Positions 8,177 through 15,780 of a DNA stretch of 64,000 bases are shown piece by piece. Under the pieces are notes generated by a model, which ran no database searches, was not told where the DNA came from, and worked only from the letters and a program-made list of their open reading frames with translations. The stretch's first letter is position 1. Each line of letters begins with the position of its first letter. Location: contig NZ_UWYY01000003.1 of NCBI RefSeq assembly GCF_900608595.1, forward strand, positions 1 to 64,000, read 5' to 3'. The translations under genes and the position numbers were made by a program. Source of the DNA: Promicromonospora panici (GTDB lineage Bacteria; Actinomycetota; Actinomycetes; Actinomycetales; Cellulomonadaceae).

Positions 8177-9199
8177 TCAGAGCAGGTTCGGCAGCGCGTC
8201 CATGACGATGTCGGCGCAGGTCACGCCCAGAGCGAGCAGTACGGGCACGCCGATCAGCCAGGCGTGCCACCGCCCCCACGACGTCCACAGCCACCACAGC
8301 GAGGCGCCGGCGGCGACGAAGAACACGAGCACGAAGAAGGCGATGTACCAGGAGCCGTCGTCGCCGGCCATCTCGCGCTCCTCGTCGGGCAGCGCGGGCT
8401 CGGCGAGCACCTTGGTGGGGGTCTCCTGCAGGTCGGAGGTGAGCTGGGCGTCCACGTGTAGCACTCCGGACGGGAAGAGCTGCAGCCCGTCGGCGGTCAT
8501 CAGCTCCAGGCGACCCTCGCCGTCGCCGATCGGCTCGGGCAGCGGGTCGCCCGCGCGGCGCAGGCCGAACACCTGGAAGGTGTGCTTGCCCTGGCCGGTG
8601 GTCACGTGGATCTCGTCGCCGGGCGCCAGCCGCTCCAGGCCGCCGAACGGCCCGCCGTAGGTGAGCTGGCGGCCCAGGATCACCGACGTCCCCGCCTGGC
8701 CGGGCAGCACGGAGTCCCGCCGGTGTCCCGGCCCGGCCCGCAGCACACGCGAGGTCGAGCTCTCGGCCACCACCTCCGAGACGCCCAGCGCCGGGATCTC
8801 CAGCAGCGCGATCGGTGTGCCCGCCTCCACCAGGTCGCCGTTCAGGTCGAGCTGGCCGACGGGCGTCTCGGCCTTGGCCAGCGAGGTCCGCAGCTCGTCG
8901 TAGGCGATCAGCTGCGCGCGGTTGTGCTGCGCGGTGGAGAACAGTGCCGCGTGCGCCACGAAGGCCAGCAGCAGCATGGACACCGTCAGGATCGCGGCGC
9001 CCGCCCACCAGCGTCCGTCGCGCGGGACCTGCTGCCGCGGCGTCGCGGCGGCGGCCGCCAGGGCGAGCCGGGCGTTCCTGCGCTTGGCGCTCCGCGTGTT
9101 GGGCGCCGCGTACGGGTTCGACGGCTCGTCGCTCGCCGGGCTCGGGTTGTCCGGCAGGTCCTTGGCGTCCTTGTCGGACGTCGTCACCGGGTTGCTCAT
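8177..9199 (-). CDS. Sortase-fold membrane protein lacking the catalytic triad (pseudosortase)
   Basis: This 340-residue protein has a cytoplasmic tail (1-64), TM1 (about 65-85), an extracellular sortase domain (about 125-255) and two further TM helices (about 284-304 and 311-330). The fold is recognisable from [20 protein letters not shown] and the PGDEI block, which align with the class E sortase pattern (LPGxxGNxVxAGHRTTYGAP). The catalytic His is Arg177, the Cys of the TLTTC strand is Ala236 (LELMTADG), and the usual Arg strand reads [11 protein letters not shown] with Val246. All three catalytic positions are therefore lost. The gene is intact and translationally coupled (1-nt TGATG overlap) to the upstream gene, so it is probably a binding or scaffold protein and not a decaying enzyme. 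Confidence 0.82.
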   Translation of the reverse strand: MSNPVTTSDKDAKDLPDNPSPASDEPSNPYAAPNTRSAKRRNARLALAAAAATPRQQVPRDGRWWAGAAILTVSMLLLAFVAHAALFSTAQHNRAQLIAYDELRTSLAKAETPVGQLDLNGDLVEAGTPIALLEIPALGVSEVVAESSTSRVLRAGPGHRRDSVLPGQAGTSVILGRQLTYGGPFGGLERLAPGDEIHVTTGQGKHTFQVFGLRRAGDPLPEPIGDGEGRLELMTADGLQLFPSGVLHVDAQLTSDLQETPTKVLAEPALPDEEREMAGDDGSWYIAFFVLVFFVAAGASLWWLWTSWGRWHAWLIGVPVLLALGVTCADIVMDALPNLL

Positions 9200-10074
9200 C
9201 AGACCGTCACCCCCGCGTTGCCGGCCACCGGCATTCCGGCGCCAGGCGCCCGCATCAGCCGGAACACGTACCAGCCGCCCACGCCTACCCCGGCCAGCCC
9301 GACGCCGCCGCCCGTCCACCAGGCCCACGCCGGGATCCCGGCACCCGCGGCCCCGTCGCCGGGCGACGCCACGAGGATCTCCGCGACCGCCACCTGGCCG
9401 CACCAGCCCGTGAGCTGCAGCGCGTGCGGGCCGGACGGCGTCTTCTCCGGGATCGTGACCGGCGCCTCGACCACGCCCTCGCCGTCGGCGCGGACGGTCT
9501 CGACGACCTGGGGCTCGGCGAACAGGACGAGCTGCACCTTCTCGCGCTCGCCGAAGTCGGTCGCGCGCACGACGACCTCCTCGCCGGCCGGCCGGACGGT
9601 CTCGTCGAGCTTCGCGGCGTCGCCGTCGTCCGCCGGTTCCTGCGGAACCGCGGGCTCGAGGGGCGCGCACTCTTCGGGGTCCGGGACGTCGGCCGAGTCG
9701 CCGGGCGCGTCGTCCTCGGGGTCGGTGCCGCCGCCCGGGGTGTCGTTCCCGGTGCCGCCGCCCGTGCCGGGGTCGTCCGTGCCGCCGGTTCCGCCGCCGC
9801 CCGTCCCGCCACCGGATCCCCCGCCTGCCGGGTCGTCCCCGTTGCCGGACGGGCCGTCGCCCGGCCCGTTCCCTGGCGGGTTCGGCGCCGGGTCGTCCGT
9901 CGGGTCCGGGGTGGGTTCGTCGGTCGGCTCGTCCGTGGGATCGACGTCGGGGATCGTCACGCTGATCCCGGTGTCCTCGGCCTCGTCGGCGTGCGCGACG
10001 CCGGCCGGGCCGAGCAACAGCGCGGCGGCGGCCAGGACGACGCCGGCGAGCCGGAGGGGTCGTCGGGTTCTCAT
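9199..10074 (-). CDS. Secreted, C-terminally anchored protein with Asp/Pro/Gly linker and Ig-like domain
   Basis: The 291-residue product has a signal peptide (about 1-29, ending AHA). A long low-complexity stretch rich in DPTDEP and GGGTGG follows (about 45-130). A compact beta domain comes next (about 140-255, with two cysteines), containing [17 protein letters not shown] and ending in a strand before the anchor. A C-terminal TM helix (about 260-280) carries a short cytoplasmic tail. There is no lipobox or LPxTG signal, so anchoring is by the helix. It overlaps the DUF916 gene (ATGA) and the pseudosortase gene, so the three are co-translated. I do not recognise a specific family. Confidence 0.8.
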   Translation of the reverse strand: MRTRRPLRLAGVVLAAAALLLGPAGVAHADEAEDTGISVTIPDVDPTDEPTDEPTPDPTDDPAPNPPGNGPGDGPSGNGDDPAGGGSGGGTGGGGTGGTDDPGTGGGTGNDTPGGGTDPEDDAPGDSADVPDPEECAPLEPAVPQEPADDGDAAKLDETVRPAGEEVVVRATDFGEREKVQLVLFAEPQVVETVRADGEGVVEAPVTIPEKTPSGPHALQLTGWCGQVAVAEILVASPGDGAAGAGIPAWAWWTGGGVGLAGVGVGGWYVFRLMRAPGAGMPVAGNAGVTV

Positions 10075-11315
10075 CGCAGAGCCTCGCTCTCGTGGTCAGG
10101 GGTCGAGCCGGCCTTGTGGCCAGGGGTCGGGCCGGCGCCAGGCCGGTCCCCGGGACCGCTCGCGGCGGACGCCCCGGAGCGCGCCTCGGCCAGGGCGTCC
10201 GCCCGGATGCGCTCGGTGTAGGCGGCGAGCTCCTCGCCCAGCAGACGCCGCGACCGGCGGCGCCAGGCCACGACGGCCCAGATCCCGCCCGCCACGAGCA
10301 GCACGATCCCCGCCAGCGGCCACGGCACGGCCCACGCCTGCGCGGACGCCCGCACCGGCGCGGGCAGCGCGTCGTCGTCGGCCCCCTTGCCGGGGTTCTC
10401 CGCGGCGGCCGGGGTCACGACGACGTCGGCGAACAGGAGCAGCGCGGGCGGCACGCCCGGGACCTCGGCGGCGACGTGCGCGGTGCCGCCGGGCACCAGG
10501 TTCTCCACCGGCTCGACCTCGGCAACGCCGAGGTCGATGCCGAACGGCCCGGTGATCCGGACCTCCGGCTCGCCGGAGATCCGGGTGTTGCCGGTGTTCG
10601 TCAGGTCGAACCCGGCGGTCGCGGTGCCGGCCCCGAAGGGGTTGGCGACGCCGTCGAACCCGGCGACCATGCCGGTGACGTCGAGCGCGGGCCGCATCTC
10701 GCCGTCGACCCGCAGGTAGATGCGGGTGCCGACGCGTTGCTCCACCTGCACGGCCGACCCGTCACCGTCCGAGGCGCCCGAGCGGAAGGAGGCGACGATG
10801 CCCGCGGCGTGGTCGCCGGGCGTCGCGTCGTGCGGCACGGTGATCGTGAACGGGATGTCGGCGCGGGCACCGGGCTCGAGCTTGACGGCGACGCCGAGGT
10901 CGGCCGCGCAGGACGCCTCGGCGTCGTCGTTCGTGTCAGGGCAGACGGCGGAGCCGGAATCCACCGACGTCCACGAACCCAGGTCGGTGGACGCCTGGTC
11001 GGCGCCGATCAGGGTGAAGGCGCCGGTGTCGTAGTCGGTGGTCGCGTCGGACCCGTAGACCCGGAAGGACGCCGACCGGTCCGAGTAGTTGGACACCGAC
11101 ACCCAGTCGCTGATGGTGCTGCCGGGCTCGACGTCGTAGGTGAGCTCGGTGCGGCCGTCGGGGCCCTCGGGGCCGGCGGGCTGGACGCTCCAGGTGACCT
11201 CGCGGTCGTCGGCGGTGTGTGCGGGCGTCGCTTGAGCGGGCGCGACCGTGCCGCTGAGGACGGCGAGCAGTCCGGCGGCGAGCCCGCCACGCGCGAGGGT
11301 CCTTCGGACGATCAT
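10071..11315 (-). CDS. DUF916-type (WxL-interacting) cell-surface protein
   Basis: This 414-residue protein has a signal peptide (1-28, ending AQA). DUF916-like beta domains follow: VTWSVQPAGPEGPDGR, the DVEPGSTISDWVSVSNYSD block, and FTITVPHDATPGDHAAGIVA near residue 180. A TM helix (PLAGIVLLVAGGIWAVVAW, about 345-365) and a basic cytoplasmic tail of about 50 residues close the protein. In Firmicutes, DUF916 proteins bind peptidoglycan and partner WxL-domain proteins; a WxL-like protein is encoded 2.9 kb away here. The start at 11315 is preceded by GGAGA at correct spacing; the longer open frame upstream falls into the conserved regulatory region. It heads the unit DUF916, Ig protein, pseudosortase, pstB, kinase. 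Confidence 0.85.
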   Translation of the reverse strand: MIVRRTLARGGLAAGLLAVLSGTVAPAQATPAHTADDREVTWSVQPAGPEGPDGRTELTYDVEPGSTISDWVSVSNYSDRSASFRVYGSDATTDYDTGAFTLIGADQASTDLGSWTSVDSGSAVCPDTNDDAEASCAADLGVAVKLEPGARADIPFTITVPHDATPGDHAAGIVASFRSGASDGDGSAVQVEQRVGTRIYLRVDGEMRPALDVTGMVAGFDGVANPFGAGTATAGFDLTNTGNTRISGEPEVRITGPFGIDLGVAEVEPVENLVPGGTAHVAAEVPGVPPALLLFADVVVTPAAAENPGKGADDDALPAPVRASAQAWAVPWPLAGIVLLVAGGIWAVVAWRRRSRRLLGEELAAYTERIRADALAEARSGASAASGPGDRPGAGPTPGHKAGSTPDHESEALR

Positions 11316-11410
11316 CGTGAGGTTCTCCAGACCCGGTCGCAGTCCTGTGCCGGACCGCGGGATACGTGCCGGCGCCCCTGTTCTGGGCAGCGCCGGTCTG
11401 GACATTCGAA

Positions 11411-11442
11411 TCATCGTGACGGGCCGTGCGGCGGGCAAACAT
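11411..11442 (-). promoter_or_regulatory. Conserved element 2 (candidate core promoter) upstream of DUF916 unit
   Basis: The plus-strand sequence TCATCGTGACGGGCC, 4 bp, GGCGGGCAAACA recurs almost unchanged at about 25020-25052 in front of the M15-pstCAS unit. On the minus strand it reads TTGCCC, 16 bp, CGATGA, which could be a -35/-10 pair (17 bp at the other locus). It lies about 95 bp before the start codon and 200 bp from the tandem motif, the same distance as at the second locus. Confidence 0.55.
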
Positions 11443-11610
11443 CGCGGAGGCGGAGCGCACGTTGCGGCGGGGCGACGTCCAGGTGGACGGCATGTGGACG
11501 GCGGCGCCGCACTCGGGTCACAACCCAGCTGACCTGCGCATTTACTCTCCTGCAGGCAAGACCGCGTGGTGCCCGACGGCGGGCGGTGGGCCCAGTTGGG
11601 CGCCGAGGAC

Positions 11611-11652
11611 CACCCGAAAGGAGGGGGTGATTCCCCGCCCGAACGGAGGGGG
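11611..11652. promoter_or_regulatory. Tandem regulatory motif, copy A
   Basis: CACCCGAAAGGAGGGGG (11611-11627) is followed 25 bp later by CGCCCGAACGGAGGGGG (11636-11652). The same pair occurs at 18734 and 25222, each time upstream of a minus-strand unit of the surface locus. A separate dyad, GATCGGTC/GACCGATC (11657-11680), follows directly. The remainder of the 473-bp gap between 11316 and 11788 shows no credible gene. Confidence 0.7.
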
Positions 11653-11728
11653 TGTCGATCGGTCGGTTGATAGACCGATCTCAGAGCAAGGGACCGAAGT
11701 CACGAGACGTGCGAGGCAGACGAGATGA

Positions 11729-11755
11729 CCCCGGCCCGCTAGGTGCGGACCGGGG
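11729..11755 (-). terminator. Hairpin terminator after the Ig-like secreted protein gene
   Basis: 11-bp arms (CCCCGGCCCGC and GCGGACCGGGG) with one mismatch and a 5-bp loop lie 34 bp past the stop codon at 11789. There is no T-tract, as is common in high-GC actinobacteria. Confidence 0.6.
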
Positions 11756-11788
11756 CCACCCAGGAGGGTCCAGCTGGCGATCAGACCG

Positions 11789-12652
11789 TCAGCAGTTCAC
11801 GCGGACCCTGTTCGACGTGGAACCGTCGTGCTGGGTATCGCCCGAGTACTGCGCGCGGAAGGTGTACGTCTTCCACGGCTTCAGGTCGGTCACGGTGACC
11901 GAGGCAACGCCGTCGGTCACGGTGCCGGTGCCGACGACCTTGCCGGTGTTGACGTCCTTGAACGTCACCGTGCCGGTGGCCGAGGCGGGGCCGACCTTGG
12001 CGGTGAGCGTGGCCGACTTCCAGTGCTCCTTGGCGGTCAGCGTCGTGGTGGTGGTCTCCTTGACCATCGCCCACGTGCCGGTGTTGGCGGCGTCGTCCCA
12101 CGTGAGACGGATGTCCACGGAGAAGTACTTCGAGGTGCCCACGCCCGCGGCGGCGGTCGGGTACGTGTCACTCGGCGCGTCGCCCGGGTCACACGTGATC
12201 ACGTAGGTGGCGACGCCGCTGTGGCCGTCGAAGCGGTCGGCCGGGAAGCCGAAGCCGGCCCAGCGGGACGCGAACAGGCCCGTGCGGTTGATGGGCTGGC
12301 CGTCGAGGCCGGAGCCCTCGATGGTGGAGCCCGCCAGCAGCACGAAGGCCGGGAAGCCCGGGTCGAATGCCGAGCTGGCCGCCGGCCAGGTGCCGTCGGG
12401 CCACACGAACAGCGGCCGCGACGAGCCGCGGTAGCCCTCGGGGCACCCGACCTGCGTGGTCAGGGACTGGGGTCCGTCGGTGCTGGAGATCTCACCGGAG
12501 GTCTTGTCGAGGGTGATGCCACCCAGGCGGTTGTCGGCGTCGAGCACCGGGTTCACCGCCTGCGCGGCCGGGGCGACCATGGCGGCCCCGAGCACGATCG
12601 TGAGCGCAGCCGCGAGGCGCATGGCCACCCGGCTGACAGTGGTGTGAGACAT
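11789..12652 (-). CDS. Secreted protein with WxL-locus N-domain and Ig-like (Big_3-type) domain
   Basis: This 287-residue protein has a signal peptide (about 1-35, ending AQA). Its N-terminal domain (about 36-170) shares blocks with the WxL protein encoded upstream: VGCPEGYRGSSR against VGCPEGFRASSR, and GLDGQPIN against GLDGQPIH. The C-terminal part (about 195-287) is a bacterial Ig-like repeat with VTFKDVNTGKVVGT and KTYTFRAQYSGDTQHDGSTS. It has no WxL domain and no anchor, so it should be soluble or bound through partners. Start ATG 12652 follows AGGTAGGA; the longer open frame runs into the structured leader. It is a shortened paralogue of the adjacent gene. Confidence 0.8.
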   Translation of the reverse strand: MSHTTVSRVAMRLAAALTIVLGAAMVAPAAQAVNPVLDADNRLGGITLDKTSGEISSTDGPQSLTTQVGCPEGYRGSSRPLFVWPDGTWPAASSAFDPGFPAFVLLAGSTIEGSGLDGQPINRTGLFASRWAGFGFPADRFDGHSGVATYVITCDPGDAPSDTYPTAAAGVGTSKYFSVDIRLTWDDAANTGTWAMVKETTTTTLTAKEHWKSATLTAKVGPASATGTVTFKDVNTGKVVGTGTVTDGVASVTVTDLKPWKTYTFRAQYSGDTQHDGSTSNRVRVNC

Positions 12653-12684
12653 GAGTCCTACCTTTGTCGTAGAATTCACCCCAT

Positions 12685-12753
12685 AGGTCACGAGCGACCT
12701 GTGCCCTCGCGGGCACGGCCCCTCACCCTGGATTGAGCCCCGGGTGAGGGGCC
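12685..12753 (-). promoter_or_regulatory. Three-hairpin structured leader, copy 1
   Basis: On the minus strand three hairpins abut without spacers. The first has 12-bp arms GGCCCCTCACCC/GGGTGAGGGGCC (12717-12753). The second is GTGCCC-GCGA-GGGCAC with a GNRA loop (12701-12716). The third is AGGTC/GACCT (12685-12700). The ribosome-binding site and ATG follow within about 35 bp. The same architecture occurs at 15625-15694 before the PstS-like gene, with a compensatory base-pair change in hairpin 2. Hairpin 1 may double as the terminator of the gene ending at 12844. Confidence 0.65.
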
Positions 12754-12843
12754 TCCGCATGCGGGCAGGGGACGGAACCCGCACCGGAATCTGTGAGACG
12801 TGGGGCGGCTCCTGCCGGAGCCGCCCCACGTCGCGTCGGACTG

Positions 12844-14181
12844 TCAGATGAGGGTGAGTGTGAGGGTCGCCGAGTAGGCGCCCTCGGGGGTTTCCTGCGG
12901 CACGCGCAACATGAGGTCAGCGTTGACACGCGTCTCCGGCGCCGACGCACCCGCAGGGAGCGACGCGAGGGTCCGCTGGGTCGACAGTCCGGCGCCGGGC
13001 GCGACCGCGCTTCCTGCAGAACCAGGGCCGGCGACGAGCTTGGGCGTCCAGCCGAGGGCAGCGGCCGAGAACGTCGTCCCCTGGGCACCGGACTTGACGA
13101 AGTCGCTCGCCGCACCGTTGAGCGCCCACCCGTTACGCGGGTCACGGTTGTCGGTCACCCGGACCTCGCCGAGGGTCCCGCTCGCCTCGAACTGGGAACC
13201 GTTGAGGGTCGCCTCGCCGAGCGACGCACCGCCGGCCGTGACGGTGAGCTGCAGGCCCGTCGCCGCGGACGCCGGGATCGTCACCGTGACCTCGGTCTGC
13301 TCCTGCTTCGGCGGTGTCGGCTCAGCCACCGTCGTGACGTTCGCATCGTTGGACGTCGACGGCTTGTGGCCTGCGTCGCCCGCGTACTCGGCCCGGAACG
13401 TGTACTGCCGACCGGCCTGGAGGTCGCCGACCGTCACGGATGCGGCGCCCCCTTCGAGCGCATCAGTCCCGACCGAGGCGCCCGCGCCAACGTCGGTGAA
13501 CGTAACATCTCCGGTCGCGCCCGCCGGCGCGACCGTCGCGGTCAGGGTGACCGAACCGTCGTTGTTGGCCGTCGGCGTCAGGGTGGTGGTGGTATCGACC
13601 TCTTCGCCCGGACCTTCGGCGACGCGCCAGGTTTCGTTGGCGACGTCGATCTCCAGCTGCCTCGGCAGCGTGAAGTACTTGGCGTTTCCGACCGGCTGCG
13701 AGCTGTCGTTCATGTCGGGGTCGCTGGGCCCGCCCGGGTCACAGGTGACGACGAGCGTCGCGGCTCCCGTACGGAACATGGCGAGGGTCGACAGGTTGGA
13801 CCAGGCCGAGGCGTACACCCCTGTCAGGTGGATCGGCTGGCCGTCGAGGCCGTACCCGGCGGTCTCGTTCATGCGAGTCGTCGCCGCGAAGGCAGGGACG
13901 CGCGTGCCGTCCGACCAGAACAGGAACGTGCGCGACGATGCGCGGAAGCCCTCGGGACACCCGACCGCGGTGTTCACCTCGGCCGGGTCTCCCGCGTTCC
14001 GGAGGGTCCTGGTCGCAGGCTCGACGATGGTCAGGTCCCCGATCCGGTTCGCGGAGTTCAGCTCATCCGGGATGGACGGGGAGGTCGAGGCGGTCGAGGT
14101 ACTCACACCGGCGACGCCGGTGAGCATCAGGGCGAGCACGCCCGCGAGTGCCGCTCGGGCGCTCCAGGGTCGGGTTCTCAT
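12844..14181 (-). CDS. WxL-like domain cell-wall protein
   Basis: This 445-residue protein has a signal peptide (about 1-32) and an N-domain shared with the neighbouring 287-residue protein (VGCPEGFRASSR near 73-84). An Ig-like repeat follows (about 195-285, YTFRAEYAGDAGHKPSTSN). The C-terminal region (about 297-445) resembles a WxL domain: a first W-x-L at 352-354 (GWALNGAASDF) and a terminal TPEGAYSATLTLTLI, where Firmicutes proteins have GTYTATLTWTL. WxL domains bind peptidoglycan non-covalently and pair with DUF916 proteins, one of which is encoded in this locus. The second motif has Leu in place of the usual Trp, so the match is inferred from the pattern and not certain. A hairpin follows downstream of the gene. 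Confidence 0.75.
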   Translation of the reverse strand: MRTRPWSARAALAGVLALMLTGVAGVSTSTASTSPSIPDELNSANRIGDLTIVEPATRTLRNAGDPAEVNTAVGCPEGFRASSRTFLFWSDGTRVPAFAATTRMNETAGYGLDGQPIHLTGVYASAWSNLSTLAMFRTGAATLVVTCDPGGPSDPDMNDSSQPVGNAKYFTLPRQLEIDVANETWRVAEGPGEEVDTTTTLTPTANNDGSVTLTATVAPAGATGDVTFTDVGAGASVGTDALEGGAASVTVGDLQAGRQYTFRAEYAGDAGHKPSTSNDANVTTVAEPTPPKQEQTEVTVTIPASAATGLQLTVTAGGASLGEATLNGSQFEASGTLGEVRVTDNRDPRNGWALNGAASDFVKSGAQGTTFSAAALGWTPKLVAGPGSAGSAVAPGAGLSTQRTLASLPAGASAPETRVNADLMLRVPQETPEGAYSATLTLTLI

Positions 14182-14281
14182 GCTGGTCTTTCCTCTCTGG
14201 GGGGTAGGCGGCCGGCGCGACGGCTTTCCGTCGTGGCCGGCGATCTGGCAGGTACGGCTGTGTCGTGACCGGCCGCCGGGA

Positions 14282-14314
14282 CCGGGGTGCGCCCGACGAG
14301 CGGACGCACCCCGG
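14282..14314 (-). terminator. Hairpin terminator after PstS-like gene
   Basis: Perfect 10-bp arms CCGGGGTGCG and CGCACCCCGG enclose a 13-bp loop, 39 bp after the stop codon at 14353. The remaining bases before the WxL start (14182-14281) contain another stable hairpin (GCCGGC/CGACGG arms), which may be a 5' leader. Confidence 0.65.
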
Positions 14315-14352
14315 CCGAGCCTCAGCCGAGAGCTGAGCCCCCGGCAGGGGAC

Positions 14353-15591
14353 TCAGTTGGCGCGGTAGTTCTCGATGTCACCGGCGTCGTAGTGCGAGCC
14401 GGCGATGTCCTGACCGTTGGCACCAAGGGAGCCGAAGCCGAAGTCCTCGATGACCAGCGTGCTGGTGCCGGGGCGGACGGCGGTGTAGATGGCGCCCTCC
14501 ACCGCGGGGGTGGCGGGGTTGTTCCAGAACGCGTGACGCAGGTCGGCGTTCGTGGCGACGGCGTCGTGCTCGACCACGTTGAACACCGCACGCGCTACCG
14601 GGAAGGCGGTGTTGAGGCGGCCGTTGACCAGCGGCTGGACGCTGTTGATCGTGGCCAGCTCCGCACCGGCCCGGCGGTCGTTCACCGTCACGCCGTAAGC
14701 GGCGCTGTAGTGCGTCGGCGAGGCAGCAACGCGGGTCTGCGCCACGAACTGCGCGATCGAGAACGGCGCGATCGAGTTCGGCACGTCCGCGAGGACGCTG
14801 CCGTCGTGCTCCTGCACGATCCGCGACTGACCGGTGCCGTTGTCGGTGAACGAGTCGGTCACGGCGGTGCCGAGGTCAGACTCGGGACCGACGATCGTGC
14901 TGATCCAGAAGGACCGCGTGCCGGAACCGGCCTGCGGGATGAACGGCACGATCTGCGCGCCGCTGCCCTCACGGCCCACGGTGCGGTTGCCGATGCTCAG
15001 GCTGACGGTGGTGCCCTGGTCGGCCTCGTAGATCTTGGTGAGGTCGTCCAGCGTCAGGTTGCGAGGGAGCGTGGTGTTGTCCTCGTTCACCGCGTACGTG
15101 ACGGCGTCCACCGCGAACGGGACGTACGACAGCACGCCGGACGTGCTCTCCGGGACGCCGCTCGACGAGCGCGCGAACTGCAGGTCCGCACGCGACAGCG
15201 GCGCGCTCGAGGTACCACGGGCGTTGGTCAGCGTGGTGCCGTTGATCGCAGCGCGCAGCGCCGCGACACCCTGGCTGGACCCGTTGGGTCGGGGGATCTG
15301 CGGACCACCCGGACGCGTCTGGATGAAGTTGTCGTCACCCGCCGGGATCGTCGCGTCCCAGGAGCCCAGGAAGAGCTCTTCGTCAGCGTCGAGCGTCACG
15401 GCCGCGAGGCCGTTGAGGACGTCCTGCGTGGTGTCGGAACCCGTGCCGTCGATCGTCCGGTTCAGATCAGGCTGGCCGGTGGCGGGGTTGATCGGGTCGG
15501 CCGAGGCGCCGAGCGCCCCGCCCAGGAGAAGCGCAGCTGTCGCGGCGCCGGCGAGGAGCACACGGGCTCCGCGCTGGTGGTGCATGGACAT
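14353..15591 (-). CDS. Soluble secreted PstS-like substrate-binding protein
   Basis: This 412-residue protein has a signal peptide (about 1-32, ending ASA). A type II periplasmic-binding fold opens with the variant motif DGTGSDTTQDVLNGLA, which corresponds to the phosphate loop (AGSTF/VGSDT) of PstS-like proteins. QAGSGTRSFW near the middle matches the second ligand loop. There is no lipobox, no C-terminal helix and no sorting signal, so it is probably released or held by partners; the Pst permease in this locus is its likely receptor. Start ATG 15591 lies 6 bp after GGAAAGG; an upstream in-frame ATG (15606) overlaps that ribosome-binding site. It has its own structured leader and its own terminator, so it appears monocistronic. 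Confidence 0.85.
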   Translation of the reverse strand: MSMHHQRGARVLLAGAATAALLLGGALGASADPINPATGQPDLNRTIDGTGSDTTQDVLNGLAAVTLDADEELFLGSWDATIPAGDDNFIQTRPGGPQIPRPNGSSQGVAALRAAINGTTLTNARGTSSAPLSRADLQFARSSSGVPESTSGVLSYVPFAVDAVTYAVNEDNTTLPRNLTLDDLTKIYEADQGTTVSLSIGNRTVGREGSGAQIVPFIPQAGSGTRSFWISTIVGPESDLGTAVTDSFTDNGTGQSRIVQEHDGSVLADVPNSIAPFSIAQFVAQTRVAASPTHYSAAYGVTVNDRRAGAELATINSVQPLVNGRLNTAFPVARAVFNVVEHDAVATNADLRHAFWNNPATPAVEGAIYTAVRPGTSTLVIEDFGFGSLGANGQDIAGSHYDAGDIENYRAN

Positions 15592-15624
15592 GGCTTGCCT
15601 TTCCATCTAGGGTCTCCCCCCAAA

Positions 15625-15694
15625 GGTCGCGTGCGACCCTGTGTCCTTGCGGACACGGCCCCTCACCCTGGTTTCGCGCCCCGGGTGAGGGGCC
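15625..15694 (-). promoter_or_regulatory. Three-hairpin structured leader, copy 2
   Basis: The same order as at 12685-12753. Hairpin 1 keeps identical 12-bp arms (GGCCCCTCACCC/GGGTGAGGGGCC, 15657-15694) with a different loop. Hairpin 2 is GTGTCC-GCAA-GGACAC (15641-15656), where a C-G pair of copy 1 has become U-A. Hairpin 3 is GGTCGC/GCGACC (15625-15638). It ends 34 bp before the PstS-like start codon. The conserved stems with changed loops and paired substitutions support a selected RNA structure. Confidence 0.68.
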
Positions 15695-15780
15695 TTCCAC
15701 GTGCGGGCGGGGGGTGGTGCCCGCACGGGAAACCTGTGTGGAGTTGTGCTCGCCGCCGAGCGTCCGGGTTCGGCGCCCGG

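Noticed and set aside
6195..8660. Very long plus-strand frame antisense to the kinase and pstB genes
   Set aside because: Arg/His/Gly-rich composition and exact antisense placement to well-recognised genes show it is a high-GC shadow.
9199..10074. Reading the Asp/Pro/Gly-rich tracts of the surface proteins as CRISPR or tandem DNA repeats
   Set aside because: The repeats are codon-level low complexity inside clear coding frames, with no regular spacer pattern.
11426..11728. Small plus-strand frames in the regulatory region before the DUF916 gene
   Set aside because: No ribosome-binding site and no counterpart in the homologous region at 25020-25261.
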